NCBI GenBank assembly: GCA_016213775.1
Contig: JACQZR010000145.1
Coordinates: 1-64,000 of the forward strand
DNA length: 64,000 bases
Direction of reading: 5' to 3'
Source of the DNA: Acidobacteriota bacterium
GTDB lineage: Bacteria > Acidobacteriota > Terriglobia > Bryobacterales > Bryobacteraceae
Shown here: positions 63,085 through 64,000 of the stretch, piece after piece
How the letters are laid out: each line of letters begins with the position of its first letter
Numbering within the stretch: the first letter of the stretch is position 1
Notes under the pieces: generated by a model
The model's database searches: none
Told to the model about the DNA's origin: nothing
What the model saw: only the letters and a program-made list of their open reading frames with translations
Made by a program: the position numbers and the translations under genes

Positions 63085-63794
63085 CGCTGCACAACCGCAG
63101 CATTCTCCTGGTGGGCGGTTCCGGCGGGCTCGGCACAGCCACTGCCCGGTTGCTCGCGGCGGAAAGCGCGGCTCTCACTATCAGCTACCACTCCAACGAA
63201 TCGCGCGCAGCGGCTCTACAGGATGTCGCCGATATCGTGCAAGCCGACATCACAAAATCCGCCGATCGCACGCGCCTTCTCGACACTGTTGGTCAGTTGT
63301 ACGGCGTAGTCATCTTCACTGGCGATCCGTCGCGCGTGAAGGACCAGGCGCAACTGGAAGCCATGGCCCGGCACGCCCAGGAAGTGAACTACCTCGGTCC
63401 TATCCTGCTCGCCCGGGACGCGGCCGCCCGCATGCAAGCCGCCTCGGTCCCCGGCGCCATCGTGCTTTTCTCAACGATGCAGGCCGTAAGTCTGTTTCCC
63501 GGTTCCACGGCGTACGCCGGGGCCAAAGCCTCACTGCAACACGCCGCCCGCTTACTCGCCAAGGAGTGCCGCGGGCAAAACATCCGGGTCAACGTGATTG
63601 CTCCCGGCGCAACCGCGGCAGGTATGGCGGAAGCTTCCATTGCATCTGGAAAGTACAATCATCTGATCGAACAAGGGCTCGCCCCGCGGTTCGGCCGCGC
63701 CGAAGACGTTGCCCGCGCCGTCCGCTTTTTCCTTGAGCCCGATAATTACATCACCGGCCAGGTGCTCAGCGTCGATGGAGGCGTCACCCTGTAA
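63081..63794 (+). CDS. Short-chain dehydrogenase/reductase
   Basis: A 237-residue SDR. The cofactor motif is LVGGSGGLGTATARLL near the N-terminus, DITKSADRTRLLD holds the adenine-binding Asp, and the catalytic residues are Ser in IVLFSTMQA and Tyr-Lys in STAYAGAKASLQ. The C-terminal RVNVIAPGATAAGMAEAS and YITGQVLSVDGGVTL are typical FabG-like. It reduces an unidentified carbonyl compound with NAD(P)H. The stop overlaps the helicase start. Confidence 0.92.
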   Translation: MTLHNRSILLVGGSGGLGTATARLLAAESAALTISYHSNESRAAALQDVADIVQADITKSADRTRLLDTVGQLYGVVIFTGDPSRVKDQAQLEAMARHAQEVNYLGPILLARDAAARMQAASVPGAIVLFSTMQAVSLFPGSTAYAGAKASLQHAARLLAKECRGQNIRVNVIAPGATAAGMAEASIASGKYNHLIEQGLAPRFGRAEDVARAVRFFLEPDNYITGQVLSVDGGVTL

Positions 63795-64000
63795 TGACCT
63801 TCGATCCGCTCGTGGAGAAATGGTTCGCGGAGCGCTTCACCGCGCCAACCGAGCCCCAGGTCCGCGGCTGGAGCGAAATCGCAGCGCGGCGGGACACACT
63901 TATCTGCGCGCCCACGGGATCGGGCAAAACGCTTGCGGCTTTCCTGATCTGTCTCGACAGCCTGGTTCGCCAGGCGCGCGCCGGCACACTCACCGACCAA
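63794..64000 (+). CDS. Lhr-type DEAD/DEAH helicase, 3' end outside the window
   Basis: The first 69 codons of a large helicase. FTAPTEPQVRGWSEIAARRD matches the Q-motif region of Lhr and CAPTGSGKTLAAFLICLDSL is the Walker A and following helix. The frame runs out of the window. The TAAT overlap with the SDR gene (ATG at 63794) suggests cotranscription. The rest is not visible. Confidence 0.87.
   Translation, partial: MTFDPLVEKWFAERFTAPTEPQVRGWSEIAARRDTLICAPTGSGKTLAAFLICLDSLVRQARAGTLTDQ

Overview
The window looks like a piece of a large, GC-rich acidobacterial chromosome, closest in style to the Solibacter/Bryobacter group. The evidence is the family content: an ADOP-type duplicated ABC permease behind a PadR regulator, a TIGR03435 protein and a TIGR03436 VWA protein flanking a TonB-dependent receptor, a second Oar-like receptor with a carboxypeptidase-regulatory N-terminus, Tat-exported Gfo/Idh oxidoreductases, a DUF4159 protein and remnants of a DUF1585/DUF1552 pair. 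The assignment rests on gene families only; there is no rRNA or tRNA gene that I can see. No CRISPR array, prophage or complete insertion sequence was recognised.

Bases 1-13000. A partial AAA+ ATPase is followed by the most striking locus: a minus-strand operon with a promoter, a fluoride riboswitch, crcB, a dynamin-like GTPase, an inorganic pyrophosphatase and a second dynamin-like GTPase. Enolase is divergently encoded next to it. CrcB exports fluoride, and pyrophosphatase and enolase are classic fluoride-inhibited enzymes, so this reads as a fluoride-response locus that has recruited a pair of membrane-remodelling GTPases. Both fluoride-sensitive enzymes are broken here, pyrophosphatase by an out-of-frame deletion and enolase by an in-frame TAG. 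A tripartite RND efflux operon follows, whose TolC-like gene is interrupted by a TGA.

Bases 13000-30000. An N-A-R-K-H motif protein, a PAP2-family membrane protein, a two-gene 2-hydroxyacyl-CoA dehydratase/activase-like iron-sulfur system, a sulfatase, hairpin-rich repeats, PadR plus the ADOP permease, an ankyrin-type protein, a candidate structured RNA with a strong terminator, and glpD-yihY on the minus strand.

Bases 30000-51000. Transport and small-molecule metabolism: two sodium/solute symporters (one with a DUF3311 partner), two APC permeases, a Gfo/Idh oxidoreductase, a decayed DUF1585/DUF1552 junction, DUF4159, a large Oar-like receptor, a sugar epimerase-like gene with a glycosyltransferase-methyltransferase fusion, and folD-TPR-RNase HI-tex. 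Between 33.3 and 33.8 kb there are two near-identical dyads around a good promoter and an elaborate inverted-repeat structure ending over the start codon of the DUF3311 gene.

Bases 51000-64000. A second Gfo/Idh gene broken by TAA, the TIGR03435/TonB receptor/TIGR03436 operon, two adjacent toxin-antitoxin modules, a dipeptidase, SixA, an O-antigen-ligase-like protein, an SDR and the start of an Lhr-type helicase.

A theme across the window is otherwise well-preserved genes each carrying one lesion (pyrophosphatase, enolase, tolC, the second Gfo/Idh), plus a frameshifted remnant. Young pseudogenes and sequence errors cannot be told apart from this text alone.
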